A stretch of 63,054 bases of DNA, from NCBI GenBank assembly GCA_947632045.1, contig CANRNQ010000010.1:1-63054 (forward strand), read 5' to 3'. Each line of letters begins with the position of its first letter. The stretch's first letter is position 1. Position numbers and translations under genes: made by a program. This stretch comes from an uncultured Clostridia bacterium. Lineage in GTDB: Bacteria > Bacillota > Clostridia > Oscillospirales > Acutalibacteraceae. Shown piece after piece: positions 1-6,715 of this stretch. The notes under the pieces were generated by a model that was given only the letters and a program-made list of their open reading frames with translations, was not told where the DNA came from and did not search any database.

Positions 1-596
1 TGCACCATATCGCTTTCAAGATTTAAAAAGGCGCTGTTGTAATCCCCGACCTGTTGAAGCTCCTTAAAGGACTCAGCAAGAGCCTTATTTTCGTCCGTCG
101 CGTCCTCGCCGGTGAACGCCGCGAGAGCGGAGGAGTCGGTCTGAACGACAACTATTTTGTCCTTAAGGTCGGAAAGCTTGTTGATGTCGGAATCGCTCTT
201 TACAACTACTACCTGAGAGTTGTCAACATAGGGGGTGGACCAGGTATAGTCGTTCTCGCGCCCGTCCATGGTAAAGCCGTTCCATATGCAGTCTATCGAG
301 CCGCTGTTAAGCTCCATGTCCTTCGAGTTCCAGTCGATGGGCTGTTTGATGAGCTCCCAGCCGTTTCTGCTGCAAACCTCGGCGGCAAGGTCGAGGTCGA
401 AGCCCACATATTCGCCGCTATCGTCCTTGTAGCCGTAGGGCGGAAACTCAGCGTCAAATCCCACGGTGAAGGTGCTTTTTTCGTTTTCCGCCTGCACGCT
501 CGGAGCAACAATACACGCCATGCCCAAAAGAATGGAGCAGAGCAGAAGCATACTCAGAACCGTGCGCGGATAATTTTTTGTCAATCGTTTTGGCAT
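1..596 (-). CDS. Amino-acid ABC transporter substrate-binding protein (partial)
   Basis: Extracytoplasmic solute-binding protein of the polar amino-acid uptake type (SBP family 3). The window edge removes its C-terminus, leaving about 198 codons. A basic N-terminus and hydrophobic signal segment (residues about 11-32, ending VQA) are followed by the family signature FDAEFPPYGY, then FDLDLAAEV, and a WNGF...WSTPY region that matches the ligand-binding lobe. The Cys in the signal segment sits in a poor lipobox, so signal peptidase I cleavage is as likely as a lipoprotein. The start is taken as ATG 594-596; an in-frame GTG lies at 603-605. The purine-rich SD (621-630) is separated from the start by a small perfect hairpin. 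The permease and ATPase genes would lie outside the window. Confidence 0.85.
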   Translation of the reverse strand, partial: MPKRLTKNYPRTVLSMLLLCSILLGMACIVAPSVQAENEKSTFTVGFDAEFPPYGYKDDSGEYVGFDLDLAAEVCSRNGWELIKQPIDWNSKDMELNSGSIDCIWNGFTMDGRENDYTWSTPYVDNSQVVVVKSDSDINKLSDLKDKIVVVQTDSSALAAFTGEDATDENKALAESFKELQQVGDYNSAFLNLESDMV

Positions 597-608
597 AATG
601 ATCACGCC

Positions 609-621
609 GTCGCAAAGCGAC
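609..621 (-). promoter_or_regulatory. Hairpin between SD and start codon
   Basis: A perfect GTCGC/GCGAC stem with a 3-nt loop lies directly between the AAGGAAA Shine-Dalgarno (about 622-630) and the start of the binding protein. Unfolded, the SD is about 25 nt from the ATG, which is too far; folding the hairpin would shorten the effective spacing to about 12 nt. The hairpin is seen directly; its role is inferred. Confidence 0.4.
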
Positions 622-807
622 TTTCCTTTCTGAATTTGATTTATAAAAAGCAGTGCGCAGAGCCGCACGGCAAATTTATCGCGGTTTTAAATAATTAGAG
701 CTTAAATAATCAATAGGCGACAAATCATATTATTGTGTTAATGTTTTATTGTGATAAATTAATAATACCATTAACTTGGGTGTGTTGTCAATTTTTTATG
801 CCAAAAT

Positions 808-830
808 AAAAAAAGCAAGCCAAGCTTGCA
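808..830 (-). terminator. Intrinsic terminator (minus strand)
   Basis: GCAAGC/GCTTGC stem with a 3-nt loop followed, on the minus strand, by a run of seven T. It lies downstream of the tRNA cluster and upstream of the binding-protein gene, so it probably catches readthrough from the tRNA genes. Apart from this and the terminator at 885-917, I see nothing in 597-922. Confidence 0.6.
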
Positions 831-884
831 GAGAGTGAAATTATTCTTAGAGTAAAGCGAAAGTAAGGGTTCGTGATTTATATA

Positions 885-917
885 AAAAATCGGCAAGGCT
901 TACGCCCTGCCGATTTT
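885..917 (-). terminator. Terminator after tRNA-Ser(CGA)
   Basis: Stem AATCGGCAAGGC with GCCCTGCCGATT (one mismatch) and a 4-nt loop, flanked by A- and T-runs. It sits just downstream of the last tRNA gene of the minus-strand cluster. Confidence 0.7.
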
Positions 918-922
918 GACTT

Positions 923-1016
923 TGGCGGAGATGGAGAGATTTGAACTCTCGCGTCGAGTAACGCCCGACCTACCGCATTTCGAGTGCGGACCCTTCAGCC
1001 ACTTGGGTACATCTCC
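923..1016 (-). tRNA. tRNA-Ser (anticodon CGA)
   Basis: Cloverleaf with acceptor stem GGAGATG/CATCTCC, discriminator G and encoded CCA. The anticodon loop CTCGAAA lies in a CCGCA/TGCGG stem, and there is a long variable arm typical of serine tRNA. It reads UCG. Confidence 0.95.
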
Positions 1017-1018
1017 AT

Positions 1019-1095
1019 TGGCGTTCCCGAGGTGATTCGAACACCCGACCTACCGCTTAGGAGGCGGTCGCTCTATCCGGCTGAGCTACGGAAAC
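1019..1095 (-). tRNA. tRNA-Arg (anticodon CCT)
   Basis: Acceptor GTTTCCG/CGGGAAC with discriminator G and encoded CCA. The anticodon loop CTCCTAA is held by ACCGC/GCGGT, and the T-arm contains TTCGAAT. It reads AGG. Only 2 nt separate it from tRNA-Ser(CGA), so the two are probably co-transcribed. Confidence 0.95.
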
Positions 1096-1108
1096 AAATC
1101 TGATATTT

Positions 1109-1146
1109 AAGAAAAAAGCACCTGCCAGAGCAAGTGCTTTTTTCTT
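1109..1146 (-). terminator. Bidirectional terminator inside tRNA cluster
   Basis: A perfect 13-bp stem AAGAAAAAAGCAC/GTGCTTTTTTCTT with a 12-nt loop that can pair further (TGC/GCA). It has A- and T-tracts on both sides. It separates tRNA-Ser(GCT) from tRNA-Arg on the same strand, so the cluster is probably two transcription units. Confidence 0.75.
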
Positions 1147-1235
1147 GGCGGAGGACAAGGGATTTGAACCCTCGCGCCGGTTACCCGACCTACTCCCTTA
1201 GCAGGGGAGCCTCTTCACCACTTGAGTAATCCTCC
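1146..1235 (-). tRNA. tRNA-Ser (anticodon GCT)
   Basis: Acceptor GGAGGAT/GTCCTCC, discriminator G, encoded CCA, anticodon loop CTGCTAA in CTCCC/GGGAG, and a long variable arm. It reads AGC/AGU. The CCA end abuts the terminator stem. Confidence 0.95.
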
Positions 1236-1264
1236 GTATGGCAAATAAAAAATAATATATTGTA

Positions 1265-1353
1265 TGGCGGAGGGGAAGGGATTCGAACCCTTGGTTCCTT
1301 TCGGAATCACTAGTTTTCAAGACTAGCTCCTTAAACCGCTCGGACACCCCTCC
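1265..1353 (-). tRNA. tRNA-Ser (anticodon TGA)
   Basis: Acceptor GGAGGGG/CCCCTCC, discriminator G, encoded CCA, anticodon loop CTTGAAA in CTAGT/ACTAG, and a long variable arm. It reads UCA and is the most upstream gene of the minus-strand tRNA cluster. Confidence 0.95.
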
Positions 1354-1485
1354 ATGCGGTCAGCTTGATAATAATATCATATTGATTAAAAATAGTCAAG
1401 ACCTTTTTAGAAATTTTTATCGCTCCGCAGAGGGCATAAGCACTCGTGGAGCCTTTGAATTTGAGCGCAAAAAAATCGCCGCCTA

Positions 1486-1514
1486 TCATAATTTAAACAA
1501 CTCGTCCATATAAT
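1486..1514 (+). promoter_or_regulatory. Candidate sigma-E promoter of spoIIIA
   Basis: TCATAAT at 1486-1492, a 14-nt spacer, and CATATAAT at 1507-1514. The Bacillus sigma-E consensus is roughly KMATATT-14-CATACAHT, so spacing is exact and each box differs at one core position. spoIIIA is sigma-E dependent in B. subtilis. The start codon follows about 75 nt downstream. Confidence 0.55.
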
Positions 1515-1588
1515 TGAATATCAGGGCGCGATGATAAAATATCCGCCGCCGTGAGATTAAAATTCATTATAAAGCGAGGATGATAAAA

Positions 1589-2632
1589 ATGACGGGAAAC
1601 CGTGACGCAGCAAGGCGGTTCGACAGAGCGGCTAAAGGGCTTGGAAAAAGATTGTTTGAGCGCGTAGTTCGCATAAGTGACGAAATAAAATGCGGCGCGC
1701 AGGAGATAAGGCTGAGAGTCAATAGACCCGTAGCCGTTTATACCGCCGAGCAGGTCTTTTTTATAGCCGCGGACGGCAGGGCGATAACCGAGCCGGAGGC
1801 TGGAAGAACTCTTACGGCGAGTCAGAGAGATATAGCCGACTGCTTTCAAAATCTTTGCAGCTATTCCGTATATAGCCGCCAAAACGAGATAAGGCAGGGC
1901 TTTATAACGCTTCAGGGCGGACACCGCGCCGGACTGAGCGGAAGCGCCGTTTACAGGAACGGAGAGATATATAATATCCGCGACATATCCGGCGTAAACA
2001 TAAGGATAGCGCGTGAAATATTGGGGTGCGCCGACGAGCTTATCGCCTGCATAAAGGAGAACAACTGCGGGATTCTCGTCTGCGGCGCGCCCTCAAGCGG
2101 CAAGACCACTCTTTTGAGAGATACCGCGCGCCAACTTTCGACCGTCTGCGGCATGAAAACGACTGTTATAGACGAACGCGGAGAGCTCGCCGGAGTTTTC
2201 GGGGGCATAGCCCAAAACGACCTTGGAATGTCAGACGTTCTCGACGGCTTTTCAAAGACCGACGGCATAATGCAGGCGGTGAGGTGCCTTTCGCCCGATT
2301 ACATAATATGCGACGAGATAGGAACGGCGCGGGAGGCTCAGCTGATTGAGCAGAGCTTAAATTCCGGAGTGAAAATCATCGCCTCGATGCACGCCTCAAG
2401 TGCTGAGGAGCTTTTAAGAAGGCCTCAGGGCGAAGCTCTGCTGAAAACGGGCGCGTTCGGGCGAGTAGCCTTTTTAAAGAGTCGAAAATCCCCGGGCGAA
2501 ATAAGCGAGCTTATGTCGGGGGAGGTGCTTTTGCGTGGTAAAGGCGGCAGGAATATTAATGATAATGGCCGCAGGAGCTTTAGCGGGAGTTATGATTTCC
2601 AAAAGGGCAACAAACAGAATACAATTTTTTGA
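1589..2632 (+). CDS. spoIIIAA: Stage III sporulation protein AA (ATPase)
   Basis: Mother-cell ATPase that powers the SpoIIIA-SpoIIQ channel linking mother cell and forespore; it resembles type II/IV secretion ATPases. Of 347 residues, Walker A GAPSSGKTT lies at about 166-174 and Walker B YIICDEIG at about 237-244. The start is ATG 1589 because the SD GCGAGG (1574-1579) directly abuts the upstream ATG at 1580 but is 9 nt from this one. First gene of an eight-gene operon. Oddity: the family normally ends shortly after ISELMSGEVLLRG, but here the frame runs on for about 27 residues (RNINDNGRR...) inside spoIIIAB, giving a 98-nt overlap. Confidence 0.97.
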   Translation: MTGNRDAARRFDRAAKGLGKRLFERVVRISDEIKCGAQEIRLRVNRPVAVYTAEQVFFIAADGRAITEPEAGRTLTASQRDIADCFQNLCSYSVYSRQNEIRQGFITLQGGHRAGLSGSAVYRNGEIYNIRDISGVNIRIAREILGCADELIACIKENNCGILVCGAPSSGKTTLLRDTARQLSTVCGMKTTVIDERGELAGVFGGIAQNDLGMSDVLDGFSKTDGIMQAVRCLSPDYIICDEIGTAREAQLIEQSLNSGVKIIASMHASSAEELLRRPQGEALLKTGAFGRVAFLKSRKSPGEISELMSGEVLLRGKGGRNINDNGRRSFSGSYDFQKGNKQNTIF

Positions 2633-3032
2633 GCAGCTTTTGTTATATCTGAACGGGCTTCGCGACAGACTGGGGTACACGCTCAGCGAGCTGAGGACGT
2701 TATTGTGCAGCGATGAAAAAATGCTCTCGCCTATGCTTGAAACAATGAGTGCCAAATTGTTTGATTTGGGCAGAGAGGGCGCGGCGCGAAAGGCGATTTC
2801 GATAATCCCCTCCTCATACGGGCTCAAGAGCGAGGACAAAAAGCTGATTTACGGCTTTTTATCCGAATTGGGAAGCTCGGACTGCGACAGCCAGCTTGCC
2901 CACTGCGAGCTTTATATATCGCTTGTGGGCGGACTTTTGTCGTCGCAAAGAGAGGAGGCGGCAAAAAAATCGCGGCTTTATAGACTGCTCGGTGTTTTTT
3001 CGGGAATTGGCGCGGGACTGTTTTTTCTGTAA
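2535..3032 (+). CDS. spoIIIAB: Stage III sporulation protein AB
   Basis: 165-residue membrane-anchored protein of the SpoIIIA feeding-channel complex, related to the platform proteins of type II secretion systems (GspF-like). It has an N-terminal hydrophobic segment (residues about 4-22), a helical cytoplasmic middle with the usual RDRLGYTLSELRTLL stretch, and a C-terminal membrane segment (GVFSGIGAGLFFL). The GTG start at 2535 is preceded by a strong SD (GGAGGTG, 2521-2527) at good spacing, although this lies inside spoIIIAA, so translation of the two genes is probably coupled. Confidence 0.95.
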   Translation: MVKAAGILMIMAAGALAGVMISKRATNRIQFFEQLLLYLNGLRDRLGYTLSELRTLLCSDEKMLSPMLETMSAKLFDLGREGAARKAISIIPSSYGLKSEDKKLIYGFLSELGSSDCDSQLAHCELYISLVGGLLSSQREEAAKKSRLYRLLGVFSGIGAGLFFL

Positions 3033-3044
3033 AGGATGATATAA

Positions 3045-3239
3045 ATGAATGTTGATCTGATATTTAGAATAGCCGCCATCGGAATAATAGTGGCGGTGCT
3101 CAATCAGGTGCTGATACGCTCAGGCAGAGAGGAGCAGGCGATGATGACGACTCTCGCCGGATTGATTGTGGTCCTGCTGATGATAGTTTACGAGATAAGC
3201 GGGCTGTTTAATACCATAAAAACGCTGTTCGGTCTATGA
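3045..3239 (+). CDS. spoIIIAC: Stage III sporulation protein AC
   Basis: 64-residue protein that is mostly two transmembrane helices (residues about 4-24 and 33-55) with the conserved short linker IRSGREEQAMMTTLAG. Size and sequence fit SpoIIIAC, a small integral component of the mother-cell side of the SpoIIIA-SpoIIQ channel. An SD (AAAGGATG) precedes the ATG, and one nucleotide separates it from spoIIIAD. Confidence 0.97.
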   Translation: MNVDLIFRIAAIGIIVAVLNQVLIRSGREEQAMMTTLAGLIVVLLMIVYEISGLFNTIKTLFGL

Positions 3240-3240
3240 T

Positions 3241-3630
3241 ATGGATATATTTTTGATATGCGTGGTCGCCACCGCCGCCGCAGCCTTTGCTCTGCTGCTG
3301 AAAAAATACAATCCCGAAATGGCGCTGATGACCTCGGTGATAACGGGGGTCATAGTCTTTGCCGTAATACTTTCATCGCTTTCTCCCGCAATATCGCTGA
3401 TAAACAGACTTTCCTCTCTTGCGGGTTCGGCGGGGGAGAACGTCGGGATACTTTTAAAATCGATCGGCATTTGCTATATCTGCCGCTTTGGCGCGGATTC
3501 ATGCGCAGACGCGGGACAAAGCGCGCTCGCGGGAAAAATAGAGCTTGCCGGCAGAGTCGCCGTCGTGCTTTTATGTCTGCCGATATTGGAGGAAATAGTT
3601 GACGCCGCCATACGAATAACGGGCGGATAG
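3241..3630 (+). CDS. spoIIIAD: Stage III sporulation protein AD
   Basis: 129-residue membrane protein with four hydrophobic helices (about 1-20, 28-50, 72-90, 100-118), as expected of SpoIIIAD, an integral component of the mother-cell side of the channel. The sequence shows the conserved KYNPEMALM loop after helix 1 and the ICYICRFGADSCADAGQ region. It follows spoIIIAC by 1 nt and precedes spoIIIAE by 9 nt in the operon. Confidence 0.96.
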   Translation: MDIFLICVVATAAAAFALLLKKYNPEMALMTSVITGVIVFAVILSSLSPAISLINRLSSLAGSAGENVGILLKSIGICYICRFGADSCADAGQSALAGKIELAGRVAVVLLCLPILEEIVDAAIRITGG

Positions 3631-3639
3631 GTGTTGAAA

Positions 3640-4788
3640 ATGAAAAGGATAACAATAATATTATTCGCGCTTGCGTTCATATTGCTTTCATCGGTCTGCG
3701 CCGCAGCCGCTTCGGACGATGATGAGAGCATACAGGAGTATTATTATTCTCAGCTGGAAAAAAGCGGGGCGGACGACCTTTATTACAGCCTTCCAGACAG
3801 CGCAAAGGAGAGCTTGAACGACTGGGGGATAAATTCGGCGGACTGGAAGCAGCTTAACGGATTGAGTATAGGCGCATTTTTTTCGGCTGTTTTTAATATG
3901 CTTGGCGGCGCGGCGGTGCAGCCGCTTGCCTGCCTTGCGACGGTTGCCGGAATAATGATTTTCTGCGCTATGGCGGACTGCTTGAAGGATTCCTCCGGCA
4001 TATCTCCGCTTGACGGCACGGTGTCCGTTATAACGGCTCTTTGTCTAAGCTCCGTCATAGTCTTTCCCCTTGCCGACACGCTATCCGATGGGATAAACGT
4101 CATACAGTGCGGCGCGGGTTTTATGCTTTTGTACGCCCCCATAATGGCCGGAATACTCATAGCTGCGGGCAATTCCATTACGGGAGCGTCTTATTATACT
4201 ACCGTGATGGCCGCCGGCGAATTTATCTCTCAGATAGGCGCGCGCATACTCTCGCCTGCGCTCAATATGCTTTTGGGCATAACCGTCATATCCTCGCTCT
4301 GTTCTCATATCAAGCTCGGCGGGATAATAAATTTCGTTCATTCGTCCTTTAAGTGGATAGTCACGTTTATGATGTCGATTTTCGTTTCCGTGCTGTCGTT
4401 TCAAACCTTCATCGGCAGCGCGGCTGATAACGCCGGAATCAAGGCGGCAAAGTTTGCCATAAGCTCGTTTGTGCCCGTTGTCGGCGGAGCGTTGAGCGAC
4501 GCGTTTTTAACGGTGCAAAGCAGCCTCAGACTTTTAAAATCGGGGATAGGGGTTTTTGCCATGCTCGGCATAGCCGCGCTGTATTTGCCCGTGATTTTAA
4601 AATGTATAATCTGGCTGTTTACTATAAGCGCCGGAGCTGCCGTCGCCGAGGTGTTTTCACTCGGCGTGCCGCTGTCGCTTCTAAACGGCGTGAAAAAGGT
4701 CGCCGCCTTGCTTTTGGCGCTTCTTTTGTGCTGTATGACGGTTCTTATAATATCGACCGCAATTTTGCTTATAGTGGGAGGCTCGTAA
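3640..4788 (+). CDS. spoIIIAE: Stage III sporulation protein AE
   Basis: 382-residue polytopic protein of the SpoIIIA complex. It has a cleavable signal (residues 1-23, ending CAAAAS), an acidic extracytoplasmic segment (DDDESIQEYYYSQLEK), then about seven or eight transmembrane helices. The start is ATG 3640 rather than the in-frame GTG at 3631: the SD AGGTG (3628-3632) is 7 nt from the ATG and the signal peptide begins MKRITI. Next gene starts immediately after the stop codon. Confidence 0.96.
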   Translation: MKRITIILFALAFILLSSVCAAAASDDDESIQEYYYSQLEKSGADDLYYSLPDSAKESLNDWGINSADWKQLNGLSIGAFFSAVFNMLGGAAVQPLACLATVAGIMIFCAMADCLKDSSGISPLDGTVSVITALCLSSVIVFPLADTLSDGINVIQCGAGFMLLYAPIMAGILIAAGNSITGASYYTTVMAAGEFISQIGARILSPALNMLLGITVISSLCSHIKLGGIINFVHSSFKWIVTFMMSIFVSVLSFQTFIGSAADNAGIKAAKFAISSFVPVVGGALSDAFLTVQSSLRLLKSGIGVFAMLGIAALYLPVILKCIIWLFTISAGAAVAEVFSLGVPLSLLNGVKKVAALLLALLLCCMTVLIISTAILLIVGGS

Positions 4789-5289
4789 ATGACGGAAGTA
4801 ATAGCATGGGCTTGCACGATTTGCGCGGGAGCGGCTGTTTGCCTGCTGTGCGAAATGCTTTCTCCCAAGGACAAAATATCAAAGGCGCTCCGCTTTGCCG
4901 TGGGAATATTTATGCTCGCGATAATAATAGTGCCGCTCGGCAGCATAGGCAGGGCTATAAGCGACGAGCTGTCGTCCGTCGGTATAGAGGAGCGTGGGAA
5001 CGCCTCGGAGCTTGAGGACAGGGCCGAGCTTGACGGAGCGGAGCTTGCAAAGGAAAACGTTGCTCGGCTTGTGAGGGAGCAGCTTGAGGATATGGGCGTG
5101 AATGCGGAAAGAATAGAGATAAAAACAGATAGCGACAAATTAAGTGACATAAGGGGTATAGAATCGGTAATATACATTAATGAAAAGGACAGGGGGCAGT
5201 CGCTGAAGATAAAAAACAGGATAGACGGCAGGCTTGGGCTCGGCTGTAAAATCGTAGTGATTGGAGAAGGTGAAAATGGAGGAGGATAA
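4789..5289 (+). CDS. spoIIIAF: Stage III sporulation protein AF
   Basis: 166-residue protein with two N-terminal transmembrane helices (about 4-24 and 36-55) and a soluble C-terminal domain (LVREQLEDMGVNAERIEIK ... SVIYINEK) with the ring-forming-motif-like fold known from SpoIIIAF. It belongs to the mother-cell membrane platform of the feeding channel. Its end overlaps spoIIIAG by 14 nt, which suggests translational coupling. Confidence 0.95.
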   Translation: MTEVIAWACTICAGAAVCLLCEMLSPKDKISKALRFAVGIFMLAIIIVPLGSIGRAISDELSSVGIEERGNASELEDRAELDGAELAKENVARLVREQLEDMGVNAERIEIKTDSDKLSDIRGIESVIYINEKDRGQSLKIKNRIDGRLGLGCKIVVIGEGENGGG

Positions 5290-5857
5290 AAGGGGAATAT
5301 TAAAGGAGAAGCTTTGCGGGCTTTTCAGGGAGGAAAAGGTTAAAAAAATCGTAATAGCTCTCGGAATAGCGGGCATAGCGTTGATATTCATATCTAATTT
5401 TTTCGCCGGAAAAACAGGCGGGAATAATGCTCGGGACTCGACGGCCTCGGCTGAGTCAAGCGGAGAGCTGTCCGAATACAAGCGCTCGATCGAGAATAGT
5501 CTGCGTGATATAATATCAAAAATCGACGGCGCGGGGAGGACGGAGATATTTTTAACGCTCGACAACGGCAGCGAAAACGTTTACGCTCTAAACCGTTTTG
5601 AGGATAAAAACGGCGGAGAAGACCGGAGCGAGGAAAGCGCTAAGTCGGAATATTTTTCGCTTAGAAGCTCGGACGGCGGCGAGGCGGGAATGCTGCTCAA
5701 GGTGATGGAGCCGGAGGTTCGGGGCGTTGTTGTAGTCTGTGAGGGAGGCGGCGACGCTGTGACGAAGGAGAGGGTGCTTGAGGCTGTAACAAAATCACTT
5801 AATATATCGTCTGCAAGGGTTTGCATAACAAAATTATCACAACAAACGGAGGAATGA
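5276..5857 (+). CDS. spoIIIAG: Stage III sporulation protein AG
   Basis: 193-residue ring-forming channel protein located in the intermembrane space. A short cytoplasmic N-terminus (EEKVKK), one transmembrane helix (about residues 24-42), a Ser/Gly-rich linker, and a C-terminal ring-building domain (GAGRTEIFLTLDNGSENVYA ... VRGVVVVCEGG). The start is ATG 5276, 5 nt after the SD GGAGAAGG (5263-5270); an upstream in-frame TTG would fall inside that SD. TGA at 5855 leaves 3 nt before spoIIIAH. Confidence 0.95.
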   Translation: MEEDKRGILKEKLCGLFREEKVKKIVIALGIAGIALIFISNFFAGKTGGNNARDSTASAESSGELSEYKRSIENSLRDIISKIDGAGRTEIFLTLDNGSENVYALNRFEDKNGGEDRSEESAKSEYFSLRSSDGGEAGMLLKVMEPEVRGVVVVCEGGGDAVTKERVLEAVTKSLNISSARVCITKLSQQTEE

Positions 5858-5860
5858 AAA

Positions 5861-6430
5861 TTGAAAATCGGAAAAAGACAAATTGTGTTGGCGTCGCTCG
5901 TGCTTGCGCTCGGAGCGGCAGTGTACTTAAACTGGCAGTTCTCGGACAACGACGTGCTTCAAACTAATACTCAGAGCGCTATTGGTCAGGCTCGGTTCGT
6001 GAGCAATCAGAGCGACGAGAGCGTGAGCGGAGGAAAGTCCGAGGGTGAAAAGACGCAGTCCGGCTCGGAGGGTGATAAATCGGCTGAGAAATATTTTTCG
6101 CAAGTGAGAACCGAGAGACAAAAGGCTCAGGACGAGGCTGTGGATATGGCGAAGGAGCTTATGGAAAAGACTGCGGACGACGAAAGCTTAAAGAGCGAGG
6201 CGATAGCCTCCGCGACGAAGATAGCGGAGGCATATCAACAGCAGAGCAACATAGAGGGGCTTATAAAGGCGAAGGGATATTCTGAGTGCGTGGCTTTTAT
6301 ACAGAACGGAGAGTGCAGCATAGTGCTGAAAAAGTCGGAGATGAAGGACGATACGAATTTAGTGATAAAGGACATAGTCAGCGGGCAATCCGGCATAGAG
6401 GCGGAGAGGATAAAGATAACCGGAGTGTGA
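5861..6430 (+). CDS. spoIIIAH: Stage III sporulation protein AH
   Basis: 189-residue mother-cell partner of SpoIIQ, forming the intermembrane ring of the channel. It has an N-terminal signal anchor (residues 7-25, QIVLASLVLALGAAVYLNW), a polar Ser/Gly/Glu-rich linker, and a C-terminal EscJ/PrgK-like ring domain ending VIKDIVSGQSGIEAERIKI. The start is TTG 5861, 8 nt after GGAGG (5848-5852); an ATG at 5854 is out of frame. Last gene of the operon; the GC-rich repeat element at 6507 is the only terminator-like structure downstream. Confidence 0.95.
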   Translation: MKIGKRQIVLASLVLALGAAVYLNWQFSDNDVLQTNTQSAIGQARFVSNQSDESVSGGKSEGEKTQSGSEGDKSAEKYFSQVRTERQKAQDEAVDMAKELMEKTADDESLKSEAIASATKIAEAYQQQSNIEGLIKAKGYSECVAFIQNGECSIVLKKSEMKDDTNLVIKDIVSGQSGIEAERIKITGV

Positions 6431-6506
6431 GGCTGCGTTCTTTGGCGCGGGGTTTGTGCGGCGCCGCCGCGATGATGCGTTTTTACTTTGAGCTTGCATC
6501 AAAGCA

Positions 6507-6650
6507 GGCTCGGGCGGCGACCGCCCCTGCCCGCCGCGGGCGGGCAGGGGGCAAAAAACGCGGCGGGGCAAAGGTGTGTTCCTCTGTCCGGGCGAGCCTT
6601 CCCGCCGCGTTTTTCCGCGCGGCTGCGCCGCGCCGGTTGCCGCCCGAGCC
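6507..6650 (+). repeat. Cloverleaf intergenic repeat, copy A
   Basis: First of five dispersed elements. Outer stem GGCTCGGGCGGCGACC (6507-6522) pairs with 6635-6650 (one mismatch). Hairpin 1 has a 12-bp stem CCCCTGCCCGCC/GGCGGGCAGGGG (6524-6550). The central stem AAAAACGCGGCGGG (6554-6567) pairs with CCCGCCGCGTTTTT (6601-6614) around a variable 33-nt loop. Hairpin 2 GCGCGGC-TGC-GCCGCGC is at 6617-6633. It lies 77 nt after spoIIIAH, between convergent genes, where its central stem could end transcription from both sides. Confidence 0.9.
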
Positions 6651-6715
6651 GATATACTCGAACAAACCAATCGAAGCATATAAAAAAGCGGCGGCGCATT
6701 ATCGCGCCGCCAAGC

